Below, in pieces: positions 39,575 to 50,576 of a stretch of 64,000 nucleotides of DNA (position 1 is its first letter; each line of letters begins with the position of its first letter). The stretch is from Martensiomyces pterosporus. Taxonomy: Eukaryota > Kickxellomycota > Kickxellomycetes > Kickxellales > Kickxellaceae. The translations under genes were made by a program, and so were the position numbers. The notes under the pieces are model-generated. The model was not told where the DNA came from. It saw nothing but the letters and a program-made list of their open reading frames with translations, and ran no database searches. The stretch is from the NCBI GenBank assembly GCA_025201845.1, contig MU603951.1, positions 17,235 to 81,234 of the forward strand, given 5' to 3'.

Positions 39575-41530
39575 TCATATGCGAACGATGCTGGCATTGG
39601 TGCATTCCGACGGGAGCGTCTTTGTTGGGTCGCTGAGCATGGTGCTTGAAGGCTCCACTGCATCTGCCGAGTGGACGTAAATCTTGGCAAACGTGCCGCC
39701 CGCAAGCCCCTTTGACGAAGACCCTGGGTTGACGAGGACTACATTTTCATGCGCCCGCACAAAGTGCCGCAGCTGCGAAGGAGTGACCAGAATGTCGGGC
39801 ATCGCCAGCATCCCAAGCTTGCTGTCAAATGACGCCAAGATGCCTGCACAGTCAGCTGGGGGAGGCGAGAGCGGATAAAAGTGGCGCTGCTCAACGAGAT
39901 GCCAGGCCAGCCGAGGCAGGCGGTCGCTGAGAGCCGGCAGCCGCGATACCTCCTCTTTGACAAGGTGGAACAAAACGTCAATATTGGCAATGCCAAACAC
40001 CACGCCGTTGATTGACACCTGTGCTGGATTGTCAAGGGACTGGATGCCAGCAGGGACGCCAAGTCGGGCCATTAGGTCGCGGCTGAACTGAGGCTGCGGG
40101 AACGACACAAATGGGCAGCAGAGCTCGTCAGCAGACGGAACAAGGAATATGTCCGATGCCGATGGAAGCTTCTCTCGCAGACGCGTCAAGTGCGGCGCAA
40201 TCTTTGTGGCAAATATTTCCTCAGGGAGCAAATCCGTCTGCCCATCCTTGAGCATAGGGTGGCTCTCGCTAACAAACGGGCCGAGCAAGAACACGACGCT
40301 GGGCAGCTCGGCAGTGATATGGTCAACAAGGTCGCTCAGGGGCTCGTATTCAAAGCTGTCCGAGAGCGTGTATGGACCCGAAGCAACGACTGCGCTGAAT
40401 GGCTGAACGCCGCCCTCGCGCTCGCCTATGCTTGGGTGTGGGAGGCTAGGAAGGGCGCGCAGCTGCGAAACAGAGAATTCAGTGCCCTTCAAGTTCTTTC
40501 CCTCGACAGCGACGATCTGTCCAGGGAACAGAGAAAACGACGGCGTTGACTGGACATCCAAGGGAACCCGCCTTCCATTTCCCAGCCTGCGCGACGTCTC
40601 CAAAAACACGGTTTCGCTCGACAAAGGCGCAGTCGAAGGCCCTTCTCCAGGGCTGATGTTCAAAATGCGCCCGACAGCTGTTACTGACTCTTGGTGTGGG
40701 TATGTAGGGTTTGCCAGCGCCTCAATCTTGTACTCCGCCTTGACGTCAATAGCCATGCTTTCGATGCGTCTGTTGACCGACTCTGTGCGGGCCCCCATCT
40801 TCTCAAACATGTACCTCATCCGCTGTGCCTTACCTCCATGGCCAGCACTATTTTTGTCGCTGGGGACTACGTCCTCCCCGCTGCTCTCTTCGCCAGAAGA
40901 CACATCACCGCTGGAGTGTCTGGCTAGCAAATCGTGCACGACGAGCGGGGCTCGGTCCTCGGGCAGCTTCAAGGCAGGGAATTCGGAATGCAGCGTGTCC
41001 TCTGTGCGGCCCATGTTTGTGCGCTTGGAAAAGCGAATGGCGCTGGGCGACGGCTCCGCAAAGACACTGGGTGACATGGGCGAAAACAGGCCACGGCTGC
41101 GTACAGTAGACGCATTACCCTTGAGCAGCCCAACACGCTTTGAGCTCTGCGGGGTGGTCATTACGTCGCGCTGGCTGCTTGAGGCGATTCCCTGCAAAAG
41201 GCTTTCGACAGAGTTTTTGTCGTAGTGCACTCGCTCCCTGTTTCTCGATAGCTTCGCGCCTTGGCTGGGCAGCCCTCCGCGCCGCTGCGACGCCTTCCGT
41301 TCGCGCTCCTGCTGAATAGCGCTCCTTACTTCGAGTATGCGCTCCCGCGTCGGCTGGATGCTGACATCGCCGCCATGCTGGTTGATCAGGAACGTCTGCC
41401 ACCGGATAAACAGCTCGTCTGCTGCCAAGTCAAATGTCTGGCAGATCGACTGGCACTCGGCCACCGCGTCCGGCTCAAGCTTTGTGCCTCTAAATTCCCT
41501 TAGCAATTCTGCTGCGCTCGGCGAGGGCAT
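39575..41530 (-). CDS. POL12 (POLA2): DNA polymerase alpha subunit B
   Basis: This single exon encodes 651 residues (human POLA2 598, yeast Pol12 705). An N-terminal helical domain (LLREFRGTKLEPDAVAECQS, LAADELFIRWQTFLINQ) connects through a Ser-rich linker to an OB fold (GRILNISPGEGP, VSINGVVFGIANID) and a calcineurin-like phosphoesterase fold with VVASGPYTLSDS, LLGPFVSESHPML, VPSADELCCP and FPQPQFS. The metal residues of the phosphoesterase fold are degenerate, as in all B subunits. The protein is the scaffold of the primase-polymerase alpha complex and links it to replisome and telomere factors. The gene is tandem with ECM16, which starts upstream on the same strand. The start is the only ATG before the conserved helical domain. 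Confidence 0.93.
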   Translation of the reverse strand: MPSPSAAELLREFRGTKLEPDAVAECQSICQTFDLAADELFIRWQTFLINQHGGDVSIQPTRERILEVRSAIQQERERKASQRRGGLPSQGAKLSRNRERVHYDKNSVESLLQGIASSSQRDVMTTPQSSKRVGLLKGNASTVRSRGLFSPMSPSVFAEPSPSAIRFSKRTNMGRTEDTLHSEFPALKLPEDRAPLVVHDLLARHSSGDVSSGEESSGEDVVPSDKNSAGHGGKAQRMRYMFEKMGARTESVNRRIESMAIDVKAEYKIEALANPTYPHQESVTAVGRILNISPGEGPSTAPLSSETVFLETSRRLGNGRRVPLDVQSTPSFSLFPGQIVAVEGKNLKGTEFSVSQLRALPSLPHPSIGEREGGVQPFSAVVASGPYTLSDSFEYEPLSDLVDHITAELPSVVFLLGPFVSESHPMLKDGQTDLLPEEIFATKIAPHLTRLREKLPSASDIFLVPSADELCCPFVSFPQPQFSRDLMARLGVPAGIQSLDNPAQVSINGVVFGIANIDVLFHLVKEEVSRLPALSDRLPRLAWHLVEQRHFYPLSPPPADCAGILASFDSKLGMLAMPDILVTPSQLRHFVRAHENVVLVNPGSSSKGLAGGTFAKIYVHSADAVEPSSTMLSDPTKTLPSECTNASIVRI

Positions 41531-41709
41531 GTTTTTCCTGCGAAATCAAATACGAATTGAGCAAAAGGCGTAAACACCAAAAAAGAAAAAAAACGAAGGT
41601 GGCAGAAAAGAGCAAGCGTGCAGAGCTGCGGTGCGAAAGTGCGTTTCAGTAAACAACGCAGTATTTTTTTTTTTTTGGGCAGCGCCGGACGCGTCCTCAG
41701 CACCGGACT

Positions 41710-44700
41710 CTAGCCAATCACCTTTGTGATACGCCAACGCGTCCCGTCCCTGCTTTCCTCAGCCTTGACCATAGGCAGCAGCCAGGACTTGGGTCCGAAT
41801 CTGGGCTCGACATAGCAGGTCATATGGTCGTGGGCCTCGTTGTACTTTGGCAGCGGGTACGGCAGCGGGTTGCCGAACGTGCACAGGGGCTGGCCGATCG
41901 TTGCAAGCCACCTAGAGCTGACCACAGTAACAACCTTTGCCCACAGACGGGTTGTTCTTTGGAGCTCGGTAAACACGATTGCTTGCGGCATGGAGCCTGT
42001 GCTGCGAGCTGACATGTACGCAACGCTCTCGGGGTGGATAAAGACGGGTTCCTCGCCCCACATCGTGATGTACGGCACGGCGTGCATGCCGCGCTTCCTT
42101 GTGTTGGACTCCTCGTCCTCGTCGTGGTATCCAGCGACGTCGCCGCGCACTGCCACATGGTCCATGAAGCCAGCAAGCAGGATCTGCCTGATCACCGACT
42201 GCTGCAGCTTTGAGGGAGGCGCCATTTGCGGGTCCATGACCAGGTCGACGCCTGGACAGTACATCTGAACAAGGGTGGTGAGCTGGCCGCGGAGCTTGCG
42301 GATCTCGCCCATGGCCTTTGACCGCACATAGTATTCCTTGCAGGCAGCCTCAGTGCCGCCAGCATACTCAAAGGCGCCAACAACAGTGAGCCACTTCAGG
42401 ACATCGCTAGTCGGGTCAGAGCCAGCCAGCTTCGACTGTGTGCGCCAGTACTGCTTGCGCTGCACGCGCTGCTGCTCCTTGGCCGCCATCTCCTCGTTGG
42501 TCATTGCCCTTGCCTCGCTCATCGCCAGCCCATCGTCGTCGTCGTTGGCGGCATCGTCCACGCCCAGAGCGCTGTTCTCATCGGCATCCAAGTGAAACTC
42601 CTTGACAAAGGGGTCTCCAACAGACAGGGCGGCCACAACAGCAATGACGTATGGCAGGCATCCGTGCTGCTGGCCAACAATGAGCATCTTTGCGAAGCGT
42701 GGGGCCACGGGGAACACAGACATGAGGCGGCCAAGATCCGTCACGCGGCCCCTGTCGCCAAGAGCCCCAAGCCAGGTAAGCAGGCGCTCGGCCTTTGCCA
42801 GTGCAGACCTGCTGGGGGGTGTTGGGAACGGGAAGTTGGTCACATTGTCGAGGTTCATGGCCTTCATCTGGAGAACGACGCCCTCGATGGGCATACGCAT
42901 GATCTCGGGCTCGGAGAACCTGGGGAACTGGTCGTTGAACACGGCACTGGAGTATATTCTGTAGCAGTGGCCAGGGCCAGTGCGGCCAGCGCGGCCGGTG
43001 CGCTGGTTGGCTGATGCCTGGCTAGTCCACCCCACTTCAAAGCTCTGCACCTGTGTCTGCGCATCGTACGTCTTCTCCTTTGCTAGGCCCGCATCCACCA
43101 CATACCGGATGCCAGGAATGGTGATTGACGTTTCGGCGACATTGGTTGCGACCACGCAAAGGCGGCTTCCGGGCGGAGGAGGAGCAAACACCTTGAGCTG
43201 CTGTTCGGCTGGGAGCAGCGAGTACAGGGGCAGGACGTAGAGTGGTGGTGGGCAGTCCTCCTCATCTCCGCCGTCCTCGCCTGCCTTGTGCTTCTCGGGC
43301 GCCGTGCTCAGATTCTCGCTCAGCAGAGTTTTGCACTCTTCCTCGTCGCCCCCGCCCAAAATGAGCTCGCCCTCCTCTTCAGAGTCAGATGCCGAGTCGA
43401 TCTCAAAGTCGTCTTGCAGCTCGCCATCAGCCGTGAAGAGATCGTAATCACCAATGTCCACGTCCTCGTCCTCCACGCTTGTCTGCAGGCCGTTGGCGAC
43501 AAGAGCACTGTCCGAGCTGCCCTTTTCCGCGCCATGGGGCCTTCCACGGCCGCCTCGCTTGGCCTTGTGCCCCTTGCCGTGCGGGCTCTGCTTGTGCCGC
43601 TGCGCCTCCCTCTCTTGCTGCTGCTTCAGCGCAGTGCGCTCCTCCTTGCTGGGGAATTGCTCGCGCAGCTTCTTGCAGACATATGTGATTTCGGCTTGGC
43701 CAGTGAGGAACACAAGAATCCCGCCATCGGGGAGCCTCTTGTGGATCTTGCCCACTTTTCTGATAGCCTCGCTGACATGCTGGCCAGGCGCTGGAGTCCG
43801 GCGGTTGAAGTGGACACGGACGGGGTGCTGGCGCGCTTGGACGTTAATTACAGGGGGCGGCACTGGGAAGAGCTTGGTGTTCTTCACAAAGTCGTCCACA
43901 CGCAGCGTGGCACTCATGATGACCAGTCTAAGTGGTCGGTGCTTTTCAGGGCTCTCAGCCGACAGCCTTTGCCGCAGGCGAACGACGCGCGACAAGACGC
44001 CAAGCAGAATGTCAGTGTTGAGCGACCTCTCGTGGGCCTCGTCCGTGATAATCACCGAGTATTTTGTGAGCAGAAGATCGTTTGCGAGCTCGCGGAGCAA
44101 AACACCCTCCGTCATAAACTTTACGCGTGTCTTGTCCGAGACTGTCGTGTCGAACCGAACCTGGTGTGCCACCGTCGATCCATAGTCGCCAAGCTCCTCC
44201 GCAACGCGGTGCGCCATGCTGATAGCTGCTACTCGGCGGGGCTGAGTGATGCCAATGATGCCTGGGTTAGGAGAGTTCGGATCACCGTAGCCAGCCTCGA
44301 AAAGGAACTGCGGTACCTGCGTCGTTTTTCCTGAGCCAGTCTCGCCACTGAGAACAACGACTGGGTTTTCAGTAATCGCCTCCATGATCTGCTGCTCCTC
44401 TGCGTAAACTGGAAGCTTTATGCGCTGCTCCATGATGCTTTCGCGACGCTTAACAGAGACAAAGTACGCTCTGTCTTTGGCGCTACCGGGGCTGCCATCT
44501 TCCAAGGCCCCCTTTCTAACAAGCAGCGGCTTAAGCATGCTGCCAGTGTAAAACACCTTCTCCTTCTTGGGCTCCTCTGGCTGTGGTGCTGCAGCTGCAG
44601 CAGTAGCAGCGGCTGGTAGCTCTGCTTGTGATTCAGCCTGGTCTTCGGCCTCTCCTTCGCCCTGGTCTTCCTCCTCGCCATCAGAGTCGTTCTCGGAAGC

Positions 44701-45551
44701 TGAGCTGTCAAAGTCTGACTCTTGGTCACCGTGGTCCGCAGGGCCATCAGATTCATCTTCGCAGCCGTCCTCCTCCTCATCACTGCTCTCCTCCCTGCGC
44801 TCCACCAAGCCAAGCTTCTCAAGAACACGGCCCTTCTTCTGTCGCTTGCGCTTGACAATAGCTGTCTTTGCCAGTGCGCTTCCAGCAGCCACTTCCTCCA
44901 GCGGCCTCTTGGCTGGGCGGGCCACCACCGCATCATCGCTAGAGATAGGTTCTGACTGCGCGCTGCTACTTTTGTCCTTGCTTTTGTTCGGCTCTTCAGC
45001 AGCCGGACTCGCCGGCTGGGCAGTGGTCGGCTCCCCACACTCCGCATCGCTGCTGCCAGGCTCCTGTGCTGTGCTCCTCTTCTTTTTCTTAGTCTTGCGC
45101 TTCTTTGCGCTCTTACTCTGCGCTGTTGCCGGTGCGATCGGTGCTGTAGGCAGAATCGAGGCATTATTGGCCTGACGACGCACTTCCTCCGGATCACGCT
45201 CAGAAACATACAAGCGGACGCTTGGGTCGGATCTCGGCAAACCAAGCTTGTCCTCAATTGCTGCTCTCTGCAGCTTTTCGCGCTTTGTCTCGGTTTTCCT
45301 GCCCAGCGTCTTGGACGACTTCATAAGGTTGTTCTTCCATGTCGAGCTGCCCAGCTTCTCCAGCAACGCCACGCGCTCCTCCTTCTTCACTTGCTTCTCC
45401 TACAGCACAGGCACAAAACAGAAAACGTCCTTTCAGCATGACTGGTGCTGGTAGCTGGCACTCTTCCTCGCTGCCCCCTTTTCATACGCAGTTGCTACCG
45501 TACCACAAACTTGTCGAAGCGCTTCTGCTTCTTGGTTTTGTTCGTGCCCAT
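41710..45551 (-). CDS. ECM16 (DHX37): DEAH-box RNA helicase of the Ecm16/Dhr1/DHX37 family (two exons)
   Basis: The model is complement(join(41710..45399,45504..45551)), 1245 residues (yeast Ecm16 1267). Exon 1 encodes MGTNKTKKQKRFDKFV. A 104 bp intron (GTACGG donor, GCTGTAG acceptor) joins it to EKQVKKEERVALLEKLGSS. The N-terminal third is lysine-rich, then acidic (DGCEDESDGPADHGDQESD). The helicase core has GETGSGKTTQ, DEAH in ITDEAHERS, SAT in IMSATLRV, TSITIPGIRYVVD, and QRTGRAGRTGPGHCY. HA2 and OB-type domains follow to the C-terminus. Between helicase lobes there is an insert rich in basic and acidic residues. Dhr1 removes U3 snoRNA from pre-18S rRNA in the small-subunit processome. It is divergent from the PLD-like gene. 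Confidence 0.94.
45400..45503 (-). other. Intron 1 of ECM16
   Basis: This 104 bp phase-0 intron has a GTACGG donor and a GCTGTAG acceptor, with GCTGAAA as the likely branch region. Removing it joins the conserved basic N-terminal peptide to the EKQVKKEER segment. Confidence 0.75.
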
Positions 45552-46019
45552 GTCCAGTACGGCGCTATATGCGTGCGCGTGTTTGTATATGACTAGGCGT
45601 TATGGCAATGGGTTGCTAGAGGGTAGAAGCAGGTCAAAGGGGCCATTTGCTCCCTCTCTGTTCTGCGGAATGGTACCTGCAAGAGCTGGTGCAAAAAAAA
45701 AAAACGATAAAACGATAAAACACAATCCCTGATCAACGAGGAAATCGATCAGACCTATAATTAGAAATCCCCATCTGCCGCCCTTCCCCACACAACAGCA
45801 TGCATGCAAACTCACACCTTCCCAACAAGGAACTGGCTTGTTTGTGCCACAAGGACGGACCAATAGACTCATCCACGAGGGACCGCGTCTGCATACCAGG
45901 CTCTCTGAAGCAGCATCTTGGCTTCCTTCCATGCCCTGTCCTCCTTCTCTCTACATCCCCCCATCTCTTGTGTCTCCACTCTTATAAACAGTTTTGTTCT
46001 TTCCGTATAGCACCTCTCA
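45552..46019. other. Divergent promoter region, ECM16 / PLD-like gene
   Basis: This 468 bp contains an A12 run near 45692-45703 and TATAAA at 45983-45988, about 32 bp before the PLD-like start. No other gene is seen. Confidence 0.5.
45983..45988 (+). promoter_or_regulatory. TATA-like element before the PLD-like gene
   Basis: CTTATAAAC lies 32-37 bp before ATG 46020. If functional it would give a very short or internal leader, so the true start site may lie upstream. Confidence 0.3.
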
Positions 46020-47032
46020 ATGAGTCTTGTTGATATTCTTGCTGCGTGCTTTGGAGGAGGTGCTGGTGGTAGCCGCCAGGTGCCGTATCTCAGCGCCCAG
46101 GAGGCCGAGCAGATGCCACTTGACGTCTTCCTGCAGCGCAGTATCGAGAGCGCCCCCAGCGCAATGCAGCAGAGCGGTGCCTTTGCCGACATTTTCCGGA
46201 GGCATCTGCAGAATGGCGCAAGCCCAGCGCATGTAGGCCAGGTTGTGCAGGACGCTCTTTCTCGCCTTGCAAGCAACGACACTGACAGAGCGACTGCGCA
46301 GTGGGCTGGCCAGCTGTTTGCTCTGTCTCTGCAGAGCAGTGGCGGAAGCAAGGAAGGCGGGTATAGCCCTCCAAATATGCAGGGCGGCAGCTACGCGCAG
46401 GCTGCTGGGTCGGACTCCGCAGGCTGGGAGATGCAGGGCAAGAAGAATAACAGCGGCAACAAGCAGCAGCAGCAGCAGCAGCAGCAGCAATCGCAGAACA
46501 GCAATGTGTACATCCGCTCCTACTTCTTCCCCTCGGAGAAGAGCTTTAGCGAGCTCGTCAACTTCCTCGACTCTGCACGCTCGACTCTGGACATTTGCGT
46601 CTTCAACATCACCGACAACGACCTGGCCAGGGCAATCGGCAACGCAAAGAGGCGTGGCGTGAACGTGCGTATCATCACTGACGACGAGCAGCTCAAGTGC
46701 CAGGGCAACGATGTCGTGAGCCTGAACGAGCAATACGGTATTCCGTACAAGANNNNNNNNNNATTTTCCGGAGGCATCTGCAGAATGGCGCAAGCCCAGC
46801 GCATGTAGGCCAGGTTGTGCAGGACGCTCTTTCTCGCCTTGCAAGCAACGACACTGACAGAGCGACTGCGCAGTGGGCTGGCCAGCTGTTTGCTCTGTCT
46901 CTGCAGAGCAGTGGCGGAAGCAAGGAAGGCGGGTATAGCCCTCCAAAGATGCAGGGCGGCAGCTACGCGCAGGCTGCTGGGTCGGACTCCGCAGGCTGGG
47001 AGATGCAGGGCAAGAAGAATAACAGCGGCAAC

Positions 47033-47074
<42 letters not shown>

Positions 47075-47527
47075 TCGCAGAACAGCAATGTGTACATCCG
47101 CTCCTACTTCTTCCCCTCGGAGAAGAGCTTTAGCGAGCTCGTCAACTTCCTCGACTCTGCACGCTCGACTCTGGACATTTGCGTCTTCAACATCACCGAC
47201 AACGACCTGGCCAGGGCAATCGGCAACGCAAAGAGGCGTGGCGTGAACGTGCGTATCATCACTGACGACGAGCAGCTCAAGTGCCAGGGCAACGATGTCG
47301 TGAGCCTGAACGAGCAATACGGTATTCCGTACAAGACCGACAACGACCCTCAAAAGTTCATGCACTCAAAGTTCGCAATCATCGACTCTCGCGCTGTTTG
47401 GGTGGGGTCGTTCAACTGGACCGTCAGTGCTCGCAGGAGCAACAACGAGTCTGTCGTCTGCACCAACGACCCTCGCACTGCACAGGAGTTCAGCAACGAG
47501 TTTGAAAGACTGTGGAAGCAGTTCTAA
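46020..47527 (+). CDS. PLD-like phosphodiesterase, interrupted by an assembly gap
   Basis: ATG 46020 opens MSLVDILAACFGGGAGGSR and reads 244 codons to IPYK at the N gap. After the gap, the 562 bp block 46191-46752 is repeated (46763-47336) and the frame then runs to TAA 47527. Collapsing the repeat gives one continuous frame of 307 codons. The N-terminal half is helical (LSAQEAEQMPLDVFLQRS, DIFRRHLQ), followed by a Gln run. A phospholipase D-type domain starts at about YIRSYFFPSEKSFSELVNFL and ends with one HKD motif, HSKFAIIDSRAVWVGSFNW. A single HKD protein normally works as a dimer, as in PLD6 (mitochondrial cardiolipin hydrolase/Zucchini) and bacterial Nuc. Substrate, lipid or nucleic acid, is not decidable. 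As written the locus is broken only by the assembly. Confidence 0.85.
46191..47336. repeat. Unmerged contig overlap (562/574 bp direct repeat flanking the gap)
   Basis: Copy A 46191-46752 and copy B 46763-47336 align end to end. They differ only in CAG number (9 versus 13 Gln codons, 12 bp) and one base that changes Asn to Lys (CCAAATATG versus CCAAAGATG). Copy A stops and copy B starts exactly at the N run, which is the signature of two contigs whose ends overlap but were not joined. Confidence 0.92.
46753..46762. other. Assembly gap (10 N)
   Basis: Ten ambiguous bases sit between two nearly identical ends. The size is conventional, not measured. Confidence 0.99.
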
Positions 47528-47685
47528 CACCAGATAATAAGTAATAGAAGCACGCCAGTGTTTGGGGCGCTTTGTGACGCCGTGCCCGGTGTCAACGCAG
47601 CTTTCCTATATGTTTTCTTTTTTTAATTCAGAAACTCATTAAGGGAGATGGAGGTGTAGAAACGGAACGCATGTGCCCAGCTACG

Positions 47686-48960
47686 CTATTGGCACTCGGT
47701 GGCCAAGTCTGGTGTGTTGGCGTCAAACAGCTTGTAGAATGCCTCGAGGGGAACAGCGCTCCAGTCGATGCCGCTGTCCTTGGAAGCCGTAACTACATCG
47801 CCGTTGTAGATGAGGCGGACAACATAGGTGTTGTTCTGGTTGTTTTTCCATGTCTCGAAGATCAGGTTAGACGCATAGACCGGCCATTTCGACATATCGT
47901 CCTTCTTGAGGAGACTAAGCAGGTAGTAAATGGTGGCGTCGTGGGCAGAGTGGAGCTCGAACTTGGGGCGGCACGTGCTGCTCTCGCTTGTGGGTGCCAG
48001 TGCAGCAGCGATTGACTTGCGAAGCTCTCCAAGGAAAGGACCGGCGAAGAGGCGTGGGACAGCAGGGTATGCTTGGATGATCTGGCTTTGCTTGCTAACG
48101 ATCTCGTACGCCGTAAATGCGTCCTGCGCCGAAAGGCAGTCAGTGGCGTTTGTTGACGAGCACGCGAATGGCTTGTCATGGCAGACCGATAGCCAGAGAT
48201 AGTCGTTTACGGTGTTCATCATCATCTTCCATGTCGGGCTACTTGCCTCCTGGTAGATGTTCAGCGTGCGGTTTTGGAACCCTGCAATCTGCGCCGCATA
48301 CGCAAAATAGTCTTTCTGAGTATACGCGGCAGTGAATGCCTTGGCAAGCTGCGGGCAGTTTGACCCGTTGTTGATGTACGTTTCCATGGACTGAGGTCTA
48401 ACGTGCATCGTAACTTCAGGATGCGCTTTGTCGTCGCCAAGCCCAACAAGAACAGCCCGGCCACTCTGCATGGTTCTCCAGTAGTAGTCAGCACGCCAGT
48501 AGATCTCCTGCGGCCACGACTCTTGCGACATAAACCCGAGCCTGTCGATGTAGATCGAGCGGATCGCTTGGCCAAGACGGGCCATGCTCTCGCTACCAAG
48601 GTCAGTCAGCTGGCCAACCTCGCAGTTGCCCTTCCAGAATCTGTCGGCATAGGGAAGGTCATCGCTGATCTCGATGCTGTAGCGAGCGACAGGGGCTCCG
48701 TGCGAGTGCCTCTGCGTGACCAAGTCAGGGTACTTGCCGCACATATCCATAACAGGGTGGACAGGCGAGTAGTTCTCCGGCACGCGGTCCCCGTGGCGGT
48801 GGACCACTTGGAGATGCGCTAGGGTATAGCCAGGAATAGCCTTGTATGTGGCGGCGGAAGGACGCGGCGCCTCACAGTAGAACTTGCTGCTTGACGAGTC
48901 TTGTGCGGCAGCGGCGGCCAATGGGCTAAGAGCAAGTGCTGAAACAAGTGAAATCCTCAT
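47686..48960 (-). CDS. Secreted histidine acid phosphatase
   Basis: The protein has 424 residues. An N-terminal signal peptide is clear (MRISLVSALALSPLAAAAA, then QDSSSS). The phosphohistidine motif RHGDRVP is at 55-61, and the catalytic HD pair is in LHSAHDATIYYLL near the C-terminal third. The size and layout match branch-2 histidine acid phosphatases: fungal acid phosphatases, phytases and animal lysosomal acid phosphatases. It would release phosphate from extracellular or vacuolar phosphomonoesters at low pH. Several NxS/T sites (NNGS, NRT, NATD, NNT) suggest glycosylation. There is no GPI-type hydrophobic tail. It ends convergent with the PLD-like gene, 158 bp apart, and starts 1.6 kb from PEX5 in the opposite direction. 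Confidence 0.92.
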   Translation of the reverse strand: MRISLVSALALSPLAAAAAQDSSSSKFYCEAPRPSAATYKAIPGYTLAHLQVVHRHGDRVPENYSPVHPVMDMCGKYPDLVTQRHSHGAPVARYSIEISDDLPYADRFWKGNCEVGQLTDLGSESMARLGQAIRSIYIDRLGFMSQESWPQEIYWRADYYWRTMQSGRAVLVGLGDDKAHPEVTMHVRPQSMETYINNGSNCPQLAKAFTAAYTQKDYFAYAAQIAGFQNRTLNIYQEASSPTWKMMMNTVNDYLWLSVCHDKPFACSSTNATDCLSAQDAFTAYEIVSKQSQIIQAYPAVPRLFAGPFLGELRKSIAAALAPTSESSTCRPKFELHSAHDATIYYLLSLLKKDDMSKWPVYASNLIFETWKNNQNNTYVVRLIYNGDVVTASKDSGIDWSAVPLEAFYKLFDANTPDLATECQ

Positions 48961-50576
48961 TCTCGATAGTGCCTATAAGATGTCCAGGAGATAGCCAGAC
49001 GCAATGTGGTGCAGCAAAGCGGGGTGTGGGAATTGGAGCAAGCTACCAGAGCTATCAGAGGTGTGTTTGTGTGTGTGCTTGGATGGTGGCGTGAAAAGTG
49101 GGATTCCTGTTGTTTATGTAGCAAGCGGACACGGGCGTACGTGCCCAAGCGACAAGATACAGCAGAGCGCAAGTAGCAAGGGGTAGCATGGGAAAGCAGT
49201 GCTGCTGCCTTCTGTGAGGAGTGCCCATTGTAGTGGAGAGTATGCATTGCAGTGCGGAATATGCATTCCAGCGCGCTTACTCTTTGTGTATGTTGGCGGA
49301 CTTTGAGCCACCTCTCTGGGATTGAAGGGCAGTAAAATAAAGGGGTAAAGGCGTACTGAAAAGCCTGGATGTATGCTCTTCACATGCACGGGGGATTCAT
49401 AATTTGTTCGCAGCTGCTGTTCCTTGATAGTTGGTCTGCATATTTCTTCGGATCCGTGGGCCACGTACATACGGGATCTGCGCAGCAAACGCCAATGGTA
49501 GCGCTCTACGGTTGCATGTTTGGTGGCTGCAAAGACCGCAGGCAGCTTTGCCAGCGATCAACTGTTGGAGGTTCGCTTAGGCTGCATCTAGTTTTGAGTC
49601 TAAAGGGATAGCGGTGTCGGGCGTGGTGTGTAGGCCGGGATTCGCTCGGGCAAACGTCGACAGGCGTGCACTAAAGGCGGTGTGCCGGCTATGTGTCTCG
49701 AATCGTGCATCTACTTGCCACCAGCGGCGCATTGGCTGACCCACCGCTCGGCGTGGGGAAGGGCCGAGCCGATCAGCCGAGCCGACCTGGAAAATTTTTC
49801 TGCAGCGCCTGAGCGATGCCTTGCGGGCTGTGGGTGCAAAGCCCGCCTTGTCGTTGGCGTGTCCTGCATCTCCCTTTCCTCTACATTGTCTGCCAACGCA
49901 ATATTCCATATCTACTCTATTGAAGCGCAGTGCTGCGTGGATGTTGTTGCTCAGTGATGATAAACTTGTAACACATGCATGGCTTGCATAGCAAAGGTGA
50001 CACTTTGCCAAGATGATACAACCAACGTCTGAGAGCACGCTTTTCGCAGCACCCGTTTCCCGCAGTATGGTATTGATAGCGTTCAGGCCTTGTGCTTCCA
50101 GCTAGTGCTTTAGTTTTCATGAGTGCAAATAAATGTGAGATACAACAAACGAGGCAGCAAGCGTTAAAAACCAGAGAGCAATGTAGCTGTGCTGCTGAGA
50201 AGCCCGGTCGGGGCGTAGGCCTCCGCTTCTCCATGGATCCTGAAGTCGGGTGCACTCCGCTCAGCTTGTGATCGCCATGCCCGAAAGACGGCCCCTATTT
50301 GCCAGCCTCAAGCCCTTTTCGCTTGCTGGCCTATAGAGCCAGCGCGCGCTTTGTTTCATGTGCACTCGCTTCGCAGAGCAGGCGCTTTCGGGAGCGCGGA
50401 GATTATTTGCGCCCTGTGATGCTGGGTGCATTTCCCAGCCTCGCCACCTCTATCAGAAATAAGAAAGCCACCTGTTGCGCTGCCATGCTCTCGTCTGCCC
50501 CTCTACTCTTCATTATTTATTGTATTCTAAATTCGCCTCTTTCCTTCGCAGCAAAGCATATACAAATACCGGAATA
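48961..50576. other. 1.6 kb divergent intergenic region, acid phosphatase / PEX5
   Basis: No supportable gene is seen. Frames up to 153 codons (49577-50038 minus) lack any motif. A (TG)n-like stretch GTGTGTTTGTGTGTGTG lies near 49060-49077. Phosphate-regulated sites would be expected near the phosphatase start, but I cannot identify one with confidence. Confidence 0.45.

Noticed and set aside
43288..44334. 348-codon plus-strand frame
   Set aside because: It lies wholly antisense to the conserved helicase core of ECM16. It follows from the codon bias of that gene and shows no motif.
46020..47527. Tandem duplication of the PLD-like domain as a real two-copy gene
   Set aside because: Both copies meet at the N run with shared ends, which fits an unmerged contig overlap better than biology.
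49577..50038. 153-codon minus-strand frame in the phosphatase/PEX5 spacer
   Set aside because: Low motif content, overlapping plus frames, no promoter or context support.
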